A stretch of 64,000 bases of DNA from the NCBI GenBank assembly GCA_014871385.1, contig CM026421.1, positions 21,566,865 through 21,630,864 of the forward strand, read 5' to 3'. The notes beneath the pieces are model-generated. The model searched no databases. It was not told the origin of the DNA and was given only the letters and a program-made list of their open reading frames with translations. Origin of the DNA: Ceratodon purpureus (lineage: Eukaryota > Streptophyta > Bryopsida > Pseudoditrichales > Ditrichaceae). This document shows, one piece after another, positions 35,658-46,504 of the stretch. The number at the start of each line of letters is the position of its first letter. Position 1 is the first letter of the stretch. Position numbers and translations under genes: made by a program.

Positions 35658-36739
35658 ATTGGGTTCATTAGAGGGTTGGAGTAGGCTATGGTTTTTGAAG
35701 AGGATGGTGATGGTATGGTTTTATCACGGCACGTTATTTTTTGTAAAGCACTGAGTGAAATGAATCAAATCTTGAATCCGAGACCAATTTGACATATTCT
35801 CGCGTCTGTGTGCTTGTTCGGAACCAAAATGTGTTGGAATTTGGGTTTAGCGTACGAATCTTGTGTTTGTGGGATATTGTTTGGTCTTGTCGATTGGGTG
35901 TTCAATTTTAGGGTTGGTTGCGGGGAGGTGGAATTGCTGTAAATTTTTGCGCTAGAGGTAGTCTTGTTTTTGTCAGGTAGCGTGGAATTGGTTTTGAGGA
36001 GGTGCCGCTTAATTCCTCCCGGTCTGAACGAGTACACTCTCCGGCCACCGTGGTCGCTGTCTTCATTGGTTGTTTAGGGCCTAGGCTGACAACGCTTAAG
36101 TCTTCCTGTCTGAGCATGCGTTGGAGTTTAACAACCGCAGTTACAAGTGTACTGCTGTGTTATTATCATGGTAACCCGACATGGTCTTGACTGTAGACAT
36201 GTATTCAGGTCGGCAAAGACACAGGGTAATTACGGTAGATGAGTATACCTCAACCTTGATATGCCTTCAGGCCCCAATGGGCATAAGCTCGTTGGATAAG
36301 CACAGGGTCAGGAGTGAATGAATTTATCAGATGACATGGAGTCTGGGGCCCAGCAAATGGAAGTCATTCTGTGTGTACAATACTAATTATAGAAAAGACA
36401 GCTTCGAACATTCAGAAACTGCGGAGTTGGGAATGGCATAAAACGACACAAGAGGAGATCTGCGATCGGATGCATTCACGAGGTGGAAGGCGCTCCTGGG
36501 AAGTTTTGACCGATCTGCTAACTGGTCTGGAGAGGTGAGCTCAGGCAATAATCATAACTTCTTTGAGCTAGTATCCAGGTTGCTTTGGAAGTTTTTCGGG
36601 CATCGTTTAGTCGTTTCTCTTTTTTGAAGGTCGAATTTGTTTGTGTGCCGTGATGTGTGTAGAGAAACCTCAATTTGACAGGAGTGACAGGACGGAGGAG
36701 TTTTAAGTCTAGTTCAGGGAAACGGACAGCGGGAGAGTG
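35658..36739. other. 3' flank of ferredoxin copy 2 and promoter side of PMP22
   Basis: No coding frame is supported. The frame at 36518-36796 on the minus strand is a shadow of PMP22 exon 1. Confidence 0.5.
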
Positions 36740-39320
36740 ATGGCTGACGAAGTCAAGGCGTTGTGGCGCCAGTATCTGCTCAGTTTGCAGCACCATCCGT
36801 TGCGCACAAAAGTAAGGATTTTCCTCAACGATTTATTATATGCTCTTGGGTTGTAGCATGTGGTTGATGGGGTCTATGGATGCTGTAATGGTGGCATTCT
36901 TCGTGAGCAGGTTATGGGTGTGCTCCGATCTGCGCTCATAAGGTTTGATTCTTGAGAATCATTCTTCGTGCAGCCTCTAGGGCATTGGCAAAGTGTCTGG
37001 TTTTGCGTTTAAAGATGGTAGGGACCAAGCCTGTTACCGTAATAGGTTGTTTTAATCTGTCTGAAATAGATCTTGCACATAATTTCGAAATACCTGAGGT
37101 GGGACATACGTGCTGTCTCTGTCCTTCGAACTTTCAGTAAGGACAAGCGCCTGAGAACGGGTAGATCTAAGTGGTTTAAATTTTTCTGAGATCAAGAGAA
37201 AATGAATTCAATACACCTTAAGTTTTGTAAACTTCCATTTCTCGATGCAGTCGACCATAGGTTTATGCAAATACTCTAAGTCTTCTTGATTTCGTTCAAT
37301 TATGATGAGTTTTTTCCATTCTCCGTGAAAGTTCTTCTGTTTGTTAGGATGGCTACTTCACACCAAGTTTTATAGGTAAGAAGCCAGGCTGAGGTTGTTT
37401 ATTGGTTCTAGGAGTTTTTGATGACAGTGAAGGATTAACTTGAGGTTACCTGTACCAGGTTAAACCCGTCAGGTTCATATTTATCAGCAGAATTAAGAGA
37501 GCTCTATTTGTCCACATTTGTCTGGTAGTTTCTAACATTTCCTGTCAAGTCCGGTGTTTTGAGGATGTTGACATTTTAAATGCTGGTGCAGGCCATAACA
37601 GCAGGCGTGTTGGCAGGAAGCGCTGATATGGTCGCTCAGAAGTTGGCTGGAGCGAAAAAATTGCAATTTAAACGTGCTTCTCTACTGATGGTTAGGACTG
37701 AAATGCCTTGTGTGTTGAGGAGACGTATTTGTCGATATGCTCATGTTTAGGGTCACATAGTTTCGGACTATCTAAGGTTTGAAGCCTGGTGTCTCTCCTT
37801 TCAGATGTTGACCTAAGTAGAAATTTTGTTTTGCAGCTTTGGGGTTTGTGTTATTCAGGACCGTTTGGGCATTTCTTCCACAAGTTTATGGACAAACTCT
37901 TCCCTGTAGCCAGGGATAGCAAAACAATAGTCAGCAAGGTCAGTACATTTTTCAACTCAACGATGTTGCTCAATAACTGTCCTATATAGTTAACTTTTCA
38001 TTAGAAATTCCTATAGGATCTAAACAGTAAATGAAACGAGTCTGGTTAAATGAGGCATTTTCACGAACACAATAGTAACACCTCGTGTCTTGCCATGCGT
38101 CTTGTATTGAAATTTCTCTGCACAATTGAGCTAACCAATACTTATAAATTGTATGGATGCGGGAGGTCAGGTGATCGTGGAGCAGTTGACAGCTAGTCCA
38201 TGGAACAATTTACTTTTTATGACATACCTCGCTTTGGTGGTTGAAGGTAACGTTTCACCAAGTCCCCAAGCTTGATTGCACACAGTCCATAAATACCTCA
38301 CACTGGAAGACCTGTTGCTACTGTTTGCTTCTATATTGCAGCTAGGGATGGGGTGAACTTCTCGGTTCCATCGCAATGGTATGGTTTAGTATATGATCCA
38401 GATTATTTCATTGGATAGTTTTGATTCTTGCGAGCCTTGACAAGGTGTTTCTCACAGTTGTCCTTGTTTCTTCCCTTTTCAGGTCGACCGTGGAGCTCAG
38501 TGAAGTCTCATCTCAAATTGAATTATCCATCAGTGCAGCTTAATGCTTGGAGGGTACCAATTTCCATCCGTGAAGCTTTTCTGTAGAATTACTCATAAGG
38601 ATTTTCGTTTCCATATGACTTATCAGTGCTTTAGTGCGTGCTAATCCAGAAATAGGGAACGTCACTGAGCTCATTCAGAGTTGCAATTACTGAACTTTTC
38701 AATCGAACAACCGTATCTCATCAAAACATAGTTCATGCTAGTAGAGGAACGTGTTTAGTCACTTTTCACTTCTTGAAATTGAACAAGGAAATGAACAAAA
38801 GATGTGTTGAGTTATTTCATTCAATTTTGGCCGTTCAGATAATGGGCTTGAAGAATCTGTTTCCCTCCTGAATGTCAAACTCAGTACAATCGTTGGTGGG
38901 ATTTTGGGGTCATGCAGTTCTGGCCACTGGTTGGGCTGATCAACTATAAGTATCTACCAATTCAACTGCGGGTCCTTTTCCACAATTTGGCAGCCGTGTG
39001 CTGGTAAGAGCTTATCTGGCCTTATATGACATCAGTTTAGAACACAGAATTGGGCTCGCTCTTTTGTTATTTTAAACCTTTCTTTTTATAGATCTATTTT
39101 ATTGACACCTTTCGGTGTTTAGGGGTTAAGAATATATAGCAGTTTGTTTCTCCTTGATTAAGTTTTCATCACTAGGCGGACTTGATGTAACTTGCTATGA
39201 TTTTGTGAGAATATCGCAATTTGTTGCATTTAATAGCTATTTTGTGTTTGGGATCACAACAGGGGAGTCTTCTTGATACTTCGGTCGAGGGCGTCTGTTC
39301 CTAAACTTGCTACTGCTTAA
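36740..39320 (+). CDS. PMP22: Peroxisomal membrane protein PMP22 (Mpv17 family), 187 aa, 7 exons
   Basis: A small four-span membrane protein of the peroxisome; the Mpv17/PMP22 family is thought to form or regulate metabolite channels. Exons are 36740-36811, 37592-37690, 37837-37938, 38171-38246, 38483-38553, 38918-39003 and 39263-39320; 564 bases in frame to TAA. All introns are GT-AG. The protein opens MADEVKALWRQYLLSLQ, then HPLRTKAITAGVLAGSADMV as in Arabidopsis PMP22 (190 aa). VVEGRPWSSVKSHLKLNYPS bridges exons 4 and 5. The family signature FWPLVGLINYKYLPIQLRV begins at residue 141 and ends in CWGVFLILRSRA. An apparent exon at 38342-38378 was discarded because exon 4 joins exon 5 in frame and restores the conserved GRPW. 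Intron 6 carries a solo TTTAGGGGTTAA at 39118-39129. Confidence 0.95.
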
Positions 39321-40269
39321 GGAAATGGTCCACCACTGCACCACAAGACTTCAAGGAAAATTAGGATTCGGAGGATTTGTGGACAAAAATTACATGTATA
39401 AATGTTGTGGATTGTGAAGTTCATTGTAACCACAAGACTTCGTGTTGAGTGCAAATTTGCACTAAACAGCTGGTTTGGGTTTCTAACTTGTACCTCTGGC
39501 ATTAGCATTTAGCATTCAGATTGATTAACGTTTTTGGCATGCTCAAGACTTTTGTAGCAGTTTTATACGAGGGAATAAGCCAGCAGGGTTTGAATGCAAA
39601 GAGGAACTTGCGTGCATCAAGAGTATGATCTCTACTCTGTGTATTGCCAACGCCCACTTGGCAAACTTGCAATGGAACCGTAGAAGCACTGTCCTCTTTC
39701 AGAAGTAGACACTATTTTTCTAAAGCGATTATAACACGGGCAAAGATCACACTCAGGTTGGTTCAAAATGGTTTTTAGTCATAGTAACACAGCATGAGAG
39801 GCACATTTGGGCTGAACTGCTTGTATAGACTTGATATTTTCTTTAATATTTTTCTAGTTAAATTGGAGGACAACTTTGCAATTTCTACAATCCGAACCAG
39901 AATTTTCTGCAATTTGCTATTAAGTCACAGTAGAAAAGTCCCTCAACTACACCAGGATGAACACCAAAAAGAGGCCTAATTTAAATTTTTCCAAATGGTG
40001 TAGAGAGATTATTGTTTAGTGTAGTTGGGCACCACTCATGCCTATTTCACGGTGTCTAAAAAGGAGCGTTTATTGTTTGCATGGGTCCACTTGCATAATA
40101 AATGGTGTCCCCACCTATGTGACTCACGCTCTATATTTAAGTAGTGTGGTGATCAATTGTTGTAGTGAATTTATGGGCAAGTAAAATTATATTGATTGAT
40201 ACATAGGAGATGATTTGTATGTCTATGTGTGCTTATTAAAATAGCTCGGTCGATATGACATCATCTGTA
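39321..40269. other. Spacer, 3' flank of PMP22
   Basis: No gene is seen. The frames at 39317-39508 and 39794-39979 lack any family resemblance. Confidence 0.5.
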
Positions 40270-41596
40270 CAGTTCCCTTCGGAAAGTCTTCAGACAAATC
40301 AAATCTAGGGTTCTTTAGAGTTCTTGCACTACTGACTTCAAACGGCTCCCATTTCTTCAGCCGGCCTTGGAACCTTAGATTTCTTTTCACAACATGGTGT
40401 ACACAGGAGAGGAAAAGGTTCAAGTGGTTGGGATGTTCAACGGTGGCTGCGGAGTGAGTGAAATTGCCGTTTCTTTAGGTATACCTAATCAGAGTATTTC
40501 TAACACTCTGAAGAAGTACCGCATTGAAAACATTGTGGAGACCTCGCAACGCAGTGGAAGGCCAAAGAAGTTGTCAGAGCGGGATACTAGAGCAATTGTT
40601 TGAGTAGCCAAGCAGAACATGAGGGCAACATTGGCAGACATCACGAATTCTTCGCCTATCCAAGTAAGTCATAGTGTTGTGAGACAAGCATTGAAAGATT
40701 CTGGTTTGCAAAGTAGAATTGCTCGCAAAAAGCCATTTCTTTCACGTGTTCACAAAGAGAAGCGACTTGCTTTTGCGAAATGTCATGTCAATTGGACTGT
40801 AGAGTAGTGGAAGAATGTGATTTGGACAGACGAGGCAACCTTTGAAATTGGCAAAAATTTCCGGCAAATTCGGGTGTGGCGTAGCACCAAAGAAACTTAC
40901 AAACTGGACTATTTGGCTCCAACTTTCAAGAGCGGTAGGACTTTAGTGATGATCTGGGGTGCTTTCTACAATAATCTAAGGTCATCATTAGGATTTATGA
41001 TACCAGGAAAGCGAGCTGCTCTTGATTTTGTGGATATTGTTTACAAAGGGCCTCTGAAAGAATTTTTGTTTTTAGTTTCTGGGGCAATTTTCATGGAAGA
41101 TGGTGCTCCAGTGCATCGTAGTCTTGCACCAAAAAAATGGAGAGAAGATCGAGGATTGCAGAAGCTTGAATGGCCGGCATAGTCACCAGATTTGAATCCT
41201 ATTGAGAATGTGTGGGCCATGATGAAGAGCAGTATATAGAATCGGTCAATACTTGTTACAAACATTGCAGACATGAAGATGGTTCTATAAGAGGTGTGGG
41301 TAGGCTTAGACATTGAGAACTTTGAAACTTTGATTGTAAGTTAGCTCACCAGAATGGCTGCTATGATCAAGGCCAAGGGAGAAGCAACTCGATGGTAAAT
41401 TGGTATACTTGCAGAAAGAGATTCTCAATTGACTCAAGATTTTTCTTGTATTTTCATATGTTGGTTGTTGATGAGTATAAAAAATTTGATGCCAGTGCAT
41501 GGATTTTGGATTGTGCTACATTAAATTTGATGCCAAGTGATGCGGCTGTCTAGAGTCAGTTTTCTTGGTTGTCCGAAGACTTTCCGAAGGGGACTG
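40270..41596 (+). mobile_element. Tc1-like transposon, full length but inactive
   Basis: The terminal repeats begin CAGTTCCCTTCGGAAAGTCT at the left and match the complement of the right end (CAGTCCCCTTCGGAAAGTCT) over about 28 bp. TA target duplications flank both ends (40268-40269 and 41597-41598). The CAGT start, the TA site, the 1.33-kb size and the DD34E transposase all fit the Tc1 family. The transposase frame takes up most of the element. Confidence 0.9.
40394..41398 (+). pseudogene. Tc1-like DD34E transposase, six in-frame stops, no frameshift
   Basis: One reading frame of 334 codons plus final TAA runs from the ATG at 40394 to 41398. It is broken only by stops at 40601 (TGA), 40805 (TAG), 41180 (TAG), 41237 (TAG), 41288 (TAA) and 41342 (TAG). 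Parts in order: helix-turn-helix region (EEKVQVVGMFNGGCGVSEIA), GRPKKLSERD, second DNA-binding helix (SVVRQALKDSGL), NVIWTDEATF with the first catalytic Asp, MEDGAPVHRS with the second, and SPDLNPIENVW with the Glu, 34 residues later. Thus the catalytic triad survives. Several stops sit where Tc1 proteins have Gln or Trp, as expected from C-to-T or G-to-A change. Copy 1 (30463-31471) is a more diverged relative. Confidence 0.92.
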
Positions 41597-41598
41597 TA

Positions 41599-42186
41599 CT
41601 CCAGCACTTCCATGTCTCAACACCACAAAATTCCTTCACAAACCTTCACAAATCTTCACAATCCAAACACCCACCTGCGAGACCACCCAAACACCCACAA
41701 ACCATGTTGCACATCCATCTGCTAGACCATCCAAACACCTACAGAGCAAACAAAAAACCCACATGCAACACCAACGAAACACCCACCTACGAGATTCAAC
41801 ATTTGCAACACCACTCAAATAGAGAGTCAGAATGGGAGGATGGAAAGCGTTGGAGAGTTGCCACTAGGGAGGGAGGGAACGAATGAGGAAGGGAGCGAGT
41901 AAGTGAGAGAGAGACCCCACGCGTTCAAAGTCTACATCCAGCGCTAGTAGTCTACTCTAGAGATAGATACTTTTACATGTTTTCTTTTATGTAAACACCA
42001 AAAACGTCTCTTCACCAATCAAAAATCACTACCCGAAATAAACAAAAATCAAAGAGATTTTTTGGTGTAACAGCTCGGTGTAGTTAGAGCATCTTTCCAC
42101 TAGAGTGTAAACTTGTTAAATAAGAATGGTACAACCGTTTGGCTATCCTTAGTAATGATATTTTTTAACAAATTAAAATTAAAAAC

Positions 42187-42193
<7 letters not shown>
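41599..42193. other. Spacer with degenerate C-rich repeats
   Basis: 41640-41800 is rich in CAAACACCCAC-like words, with CCACCTRCGAGA near 41668 and 41779 in a loose tandem arrangement. Several overlapping frames here are products of that composition. No gene. Confidence 0.5.
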
Positions 42194-42283
<90 letters not shown>

Positions 42284-42318
42284 TATATACATATATATAT
42301 ACATATATACATATATAT
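42194..42318. repeat. (AT)n microsatellite with ATAC interruptions
   Basis: About 125 bp of alternating AT with a regular scatter of ACAT units in the second half. Confidence 0.95.
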
Positions 42319-45300
42319 CAAATGATAACTAAGTCTTTTCAATTATTGATCAAAAGTTGTTTCTTCAATTTTTTTATAATTTCAATGAAAGAATCTAATT
42401 CAAATTTTGGTTTCTAAAAAACAGAGGATTTAATTAAACCTTTTACATCAAAAGTAATTCTAATCAAGACTAAATCCTAATCTTGTGGTAAATAATACTC
42501 TATTAAGTAATTAAAATTTAATATTCCTCTTTTACTTGAAATTAATAACTTAAACTATCTTTGGTAAACATGATTGGCAATGGTTCACTTAAAAACTTTG
42601 ATGGAAATTTTAAAGATGGATCATTTTGAGTTTGATAAAAAAATGAAAAAATGAAAAAATTAATAATTTATATTAAAAAAATCAGTTTGTGTTCAAAATA
42701 TATTGAGTTTTTTATGTTATATTCTTGTAAAATTTCACCTTTATGTTGCTTTGGATACCTCAAAGTGCCTTGTATTATAATATGTTCATTTTTAATTTAA
42801 GAATAAAAAAATACTTCATGTTGAAATGTATTTATTGGAAATACAAGGATTACATTCCAACGTGAAATCCAATAATATCATTTTTTAAAAATTGTTCCAA
42901 ATAAAGCGTATTTATTCGTAGACCAATGTTGTCAATTGACTCCCTGATGTTGTGTATCAAAAACAAAGAAAGAGTCATTTTGAAAGTGCATAGAAAGTTA
43001 AATTGAAGTTTCTTATTTTTGGAAAAGAATTAATGAAATTATTTGAAATAACACTTTGAATTTTTTCATTTCATGTCCAAGATTCAGAAAAACTTATAAT
43101 CATTCATTGGTTCAATGAAATTTTGTTGATTTGTAATGATTAAACACGAGTAGTGGATTATACATTTGATTTGTAATTTTGATATGTTTTAATGTGCCCC
43201 ATTCTTTCTATAAAGATTGAATGCTTGGACTTAGCCAAATATTCAAGCAGCCTTTCATTTTCAAATTTTGACATATTATATGTTCCTATATTTTTGTTAG
43301 AAACTAAAGGATTATTTTTTTGATTCAAACCAACAATATAATTATTGACAACATTGATAATTTTGATTATATTTGATAAATAATTAATTATATGAGTTTT
43401 AAATAAATCATTTTTTATATTATATCCTTCAAAAAAAAAAAAAACTTATACAAGATTTAAACAAACATTGCTTAATGTTATGTAATCATTGAAATTTAAT
43501 CCTTTTCATGGTCTAAGCCATGAAATTTTCATAGGCTTTAGAAGTAAAAATAAAGCTATAGAATGCTTTTTCTTTAAAACATTATTATGATATATAATTT
43601 TTTTGGTCATATGTATCAAATAATTGTCGCACACCATTATAAAATTTTCCATCATGTATAAAAACATGTGTTGTCCAATCAGTAAATTTATTATTCGATT
43701 TACGTAGACTTGTAATATTTTGATCTTATATAAAGATGATATATAATATGATTTTATGAGTTTATGAAGATTCTATAAAAAATATTTTTAGACGTATAAC
43801 CTTCAACAATTTCTTCTAATATAATAAAGATGTACTTCATGAATTTTATCATCAATAGTTTTTTAATCATTTCTTTTCTTTTTAATAAGATTGATATTGT
43901 CTATAACATCTTAATTTGTTAAATTTTTGGATTATTAAGATTATATTGGAATAAACAATTCATACTTGGATAAACAAAAATCATTGATTGTACATAACAA
44001 TGCTTCAAAGACCAAATCAAGTGAATTTGTTCTTTTTCTAAATATTTTTTAGCTTGACCCAATGTTATTCCATCCCCATTTTTATTCCATTCCCATTTTT
44101 ATTCCAAACATAAGTAAGTTGTTGTTTAATTTTTGTGACTCAAAAGTGCAATGTAATATTAAGCCATAAACTTTGTAACTTAAATTTTCTATGAGATACA
44201 TTCATTCCACCAATGTATTCATCAATAAAAATAAATAAATTATATATTTAGTCTTAGTTCATCAATTGAATATTGAACAAATTTTGTTTAGTTTTAATTT
44301 CTTCTTTAAAAAATTCCATAGCCCTTACATGTAAAGAATCTGAATATTCTTTTTTAATACAAAAGTAGCATAATTGTTCAAAAATTTGAGAATTGTAATA
44401 GAATCAAAGAAATTATGAAGATCAGACAATTTGATTTTCCTCTGCTTAGATATACAATAATATATTCAAAACTTCATCATCATCATAGATCCTGAACGAG
44501 AAGGGTTGTTAATTGACACTTCCAAATTGATGCGAGCATTTGACCTAATTGCTATAAAATCATTCTTGAGTTTGTGCATGTAATAACTAGTATCTTCTAC
44601 TTTGGACTGTACAATAGTCTTACTACAACAACAATATCAGTTATCTACATCATTCACAGAGAAATCACAAACAAAGCTTTCACCAACAAAAGATGTAACA
44701 CAAATCGGAGGTAGTGCTCCTAGATGTCATAATTAGATATTGGCAAATGTATGCAAAAATTCAAGCATATATTCATTGTGTATATTGGCTTTCTAGAAGC
44801 TCGAACACCGCCAACCTCCACGTTACTAAGAAAGGAGTGTGGGTGCTCATAGCAATAAGGAAGCTCTTATTTGTAGCATTCAAAAAATGGAAAGTATGAA
44901 GAAAATAGTGAGAGTACTTGTGAGGCATATTATCTGCAATTCACATCCAAATACAACTTACTTATTCCTATCTTCAAGAAGATCCACAACACGATCTACC
45001 TAGCTCTCCAAGAGGAACTCTAACTTCTTCTCCATCTTCATTTCCATTGCCTCTATCTTCATTTTCTTCCATTACAAGAAAAAACAATTTCATTCCAACA
45101 GATTCTAATGAAATTCTGTTGATGCTACTTGTTGGTTAGGAACTCTTGGTTCAGAACAATTATAACACAAAAATTTTAATTGAGTCACTGATTCAATGTC
45201 CAAGTCATACTAGTAGTAAAATAAATATCCATTAGTAATTCCACTCCCCACATCTCGGGCCTAGTCACCTAGGTATACCAAAGGTAAGTAGCAACTCTAC

Positions 45301-46163
45301 CTAGCCTATGCTAAAGGACGTGGTCTTTTACCTACTTTAGGCCAAGCAAAAAGGAAGGGTTACGGAAATTGATCCTTGAACTTCTTGGCTCTCGCATGGA
45401 GGTTTTACCCACTAAGTTACCACTTCTTACATAACATTTAATGTGTATATAAAAGTTTTGTATATAGAGGCTCCAAGTTATTATCTATTTTTTATTTACA
45501 ATATATTATATAATATCAACTACATAGAATATAATTTTTATTATCTATCGTTTACTATCTTTGTTCTACTACATACTATTTACTATTTTTATTCATTATT
45601 TTAATTATTTTCATTAAAAAAAAACCTAAAATTACTATAATTACTACATTTAATTACAATAATTACACTGATTACAAGAATTACCATAATTATTTTAATT
45701 ACAAAAATTGCTTTAATTGAAATAATAACTTTAATTACTTTAATTATTTTAATTAATTCAATTTTTTTTAAAATTAATTATTGTAAATTATAGGAATTAT
45801 AGTATATATTATTGTTCAATTAAAATTGCAAAAATTAATTATTTAATAATAGTATTTACTATTATTTATTTATTATAGATTAATTACTACAATAATTAAA
45901 GTTATTAGAGTATTTAATTACTATAGATTAATTACTATAATTAAATTTACATTAATTATTGTAATTAAAACTAAAATTACATTAGTTAAAATTTCTTTAT
46001 TGAAATCAACAAATAAATGATCTTCTTTTATTGATATCAACAAACAAATGTTTGCTTTGTTGATTTGAGTAGTACAATGGATTTATTTCGCCATTGTTTT
46101 CTCAAATCTGTTGAAATCATCAAAAAATTGTTGATTTGAAATGCGATTTCTTGTAGTGCCTGC
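42319..46163. other. Very AT-rich spacer, probably old transposon remains
   Basis: About 3.8 kb with no frame above 61 codons that I would defend. Base composition and fragmentary frames on the minus strand near 43-44.6 kb suggest decayed mobile DNA similar to the 49.7-54 kb region, but I cannot assign a family. 45450-45990 is almost pure A, T and TTAATTA-like words. Confidence 0.45.
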
Positions 46164-46280
46164 ATCTTTATTTTCACTCCTTCCATCTTCATTTTCACTC
46201 CTTCTATCTTCATTTTCACTCCTTCTATCTTCATTTTCACTCCTTCCATCTTCATTTTCACTCCTTCCATCTTCATTTCC
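46164..46280. repeat. 21-bp minisatellite, about 5.6 copies
   Basis: The unit ATCTTCATTTTCACTCCTTC plus one base (C or T) starts at 46164, 46185, 46206, 46227, 46248 and 46269 (last copy partial). The period is a multiple of three, so the minus strand shows a frame with seven-residue repeats (KMKMEGV). A cruder version of the same words lies at about 45028-45073. Confidence 0.92.
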
Positions 46281-46504
46281 AAATGACCGTCCATTCCAAT
46301 AAAGCGTGATGCTTTTATGTCATTGTTCACTCCCACTACCACCGGGGCAATACCAACTACTCTAAAAAAATCACACGGTATAAAAGAATGACGAAATAAT
46401 TAGTAGATTATATTTGGCTATAATTTGGTCCAAATCAAATCATCATCATCTTTTATTAAAGTAGTTCAAATTATATCACCAAAATTGCCAACCACCCCGA
46501 TTGG

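Noticed and set aside
38342..38378. Apparent extra exon in PMP22 bounded by CAG and GTATGG
   Set aside because: Including it breaks the frame of the next exon. Direct joining of 38246 to 38483 restores the conserved GRPW sequence and the normal length.
41565..41886. Three overlapping frames of 62-105 aa
   Set aside because: All arise from CAAACACCCAC-type repeats in different frames.
46037..46342. 101-aa minus-strand frame with seven-residue repeats
   Set aside because: It is the translation of the 21-bp minisatellite and has no other support.
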